DNA of 49,494 bases, taken from Candidatus Babelota bacterium (GTDB lineage Bacteria; Babelota; Babeliae; Babelales; Vermiphilaceae). Each line of letters opens with the position of its first letter. The stretch's first letter is position 1. The stretch lies in assembly GCA_018266085.1 (NCBI GenBank), contig JAFEAZ010000020.1:1-49494 (forward strand). Reading direction: 5' to 3'. This document shows, piece by piece, positions 49,468 to 49,494 of this stretch. Under the pieces are notes generated by a model that was given only the letters and a program-made list of their open reading frames with translations, had not been told where the DNA came from and did no database searches. The position numbers and the translations under genes are program-made.

Positions 49468-49468
49468 A

Positions 49469-49494
49469 ATGAAGCTTCTAGAAAAACTTAACAC
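49469..49494 (+). CDS. Start of a gene cut by the window edge, possibly a transposase
   Basis: ATG at 49469 is preceded by AGGAG at ten bases and gives MKLLEKLN before the window ends. The position directly behind a truncated UvrA-like gene suggests an insertion sequence, and the leader resembles one, but eight residues are too few to identify a family. Confidence 0.4.

Overview
The window reads as a chromosomal segment of a bacterium with a double membrane, an intracellular or protist-associated lifestyle and a reduced genome. The best guess is candidate phylum Dependentiae (TM6). That placement is inference: it rests on tandem large cysteine-rich exported barrel-like proteins, many exported eukaryote-style domains (ankyrin, macro), very compact housekeeping operons, and no biosynthetic genes beyond cell wall, lipid and translation. 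No rRNA is present to settle it.

Layout. 1-1730: right end of an integrated element whose large serine recombinase reads straight into a tRNA-Gln gene. 1729-7025 (minus strand): ftsK-murF-rsmH-spoVG-tRNA-Gln, a division and wall block. 7026-15243 (plus strand): four tandem paralogous exported proteins, three with cysteine-rich tails, preceded by a long leader and closed by a clear terminator. 15278-20545 (minus): lipid and translation genes (rpmF-plsX; a TPR membrane protein, gltX, fabD and acpP). FabD has lost its nucleophile. 20659-22505: divergent promoters, an orphan HigA-like antitoxin and an exported coiled-coil protein. 22548-28029 (minus): argS, tsf, frr, tRNA-Lys, tRNA-Leu, tig, trxB. 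28196-34704: a further barrel-like protein, a tail-anchored coiled-coil protein, peptidase S51, a standalone LigD-type polymerase, ogt with a remnant of tag, and an exported G1 glutamic peptidase.

34935-42278 is the most unusual stretch. An S-adenosylmethionine decarboxylase carrying a signal peptide is followed by a three-gene operon of exported ankyrin, macro-domain and GDxH (TraB/ChaN-like) proteins. On the opposite strand lies a large exported protein with a proline/lysine/glutamine-rich linker and a compact C-terminal domain, followed by two tandem paralogous TPR-like proteins. This looks like a polymorphic toxin with duplicated immunity genes. Together these genes suggest a host- or competitor-directed secretome island.

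42346-49494 is a resistance- or efflux-like cassette: MepB-like protein, O-methyltransferase, ABC exporter and GntR regulator on the minus strand, divergent from PadR and a UvrA2-like ABC protein on the plus strand. Each regulator has a perfect palindrome in the shared intergenic region. The UvrA-like protein stops just after its second ABC signature, where a probable insertion sequence begins and runs off the window.
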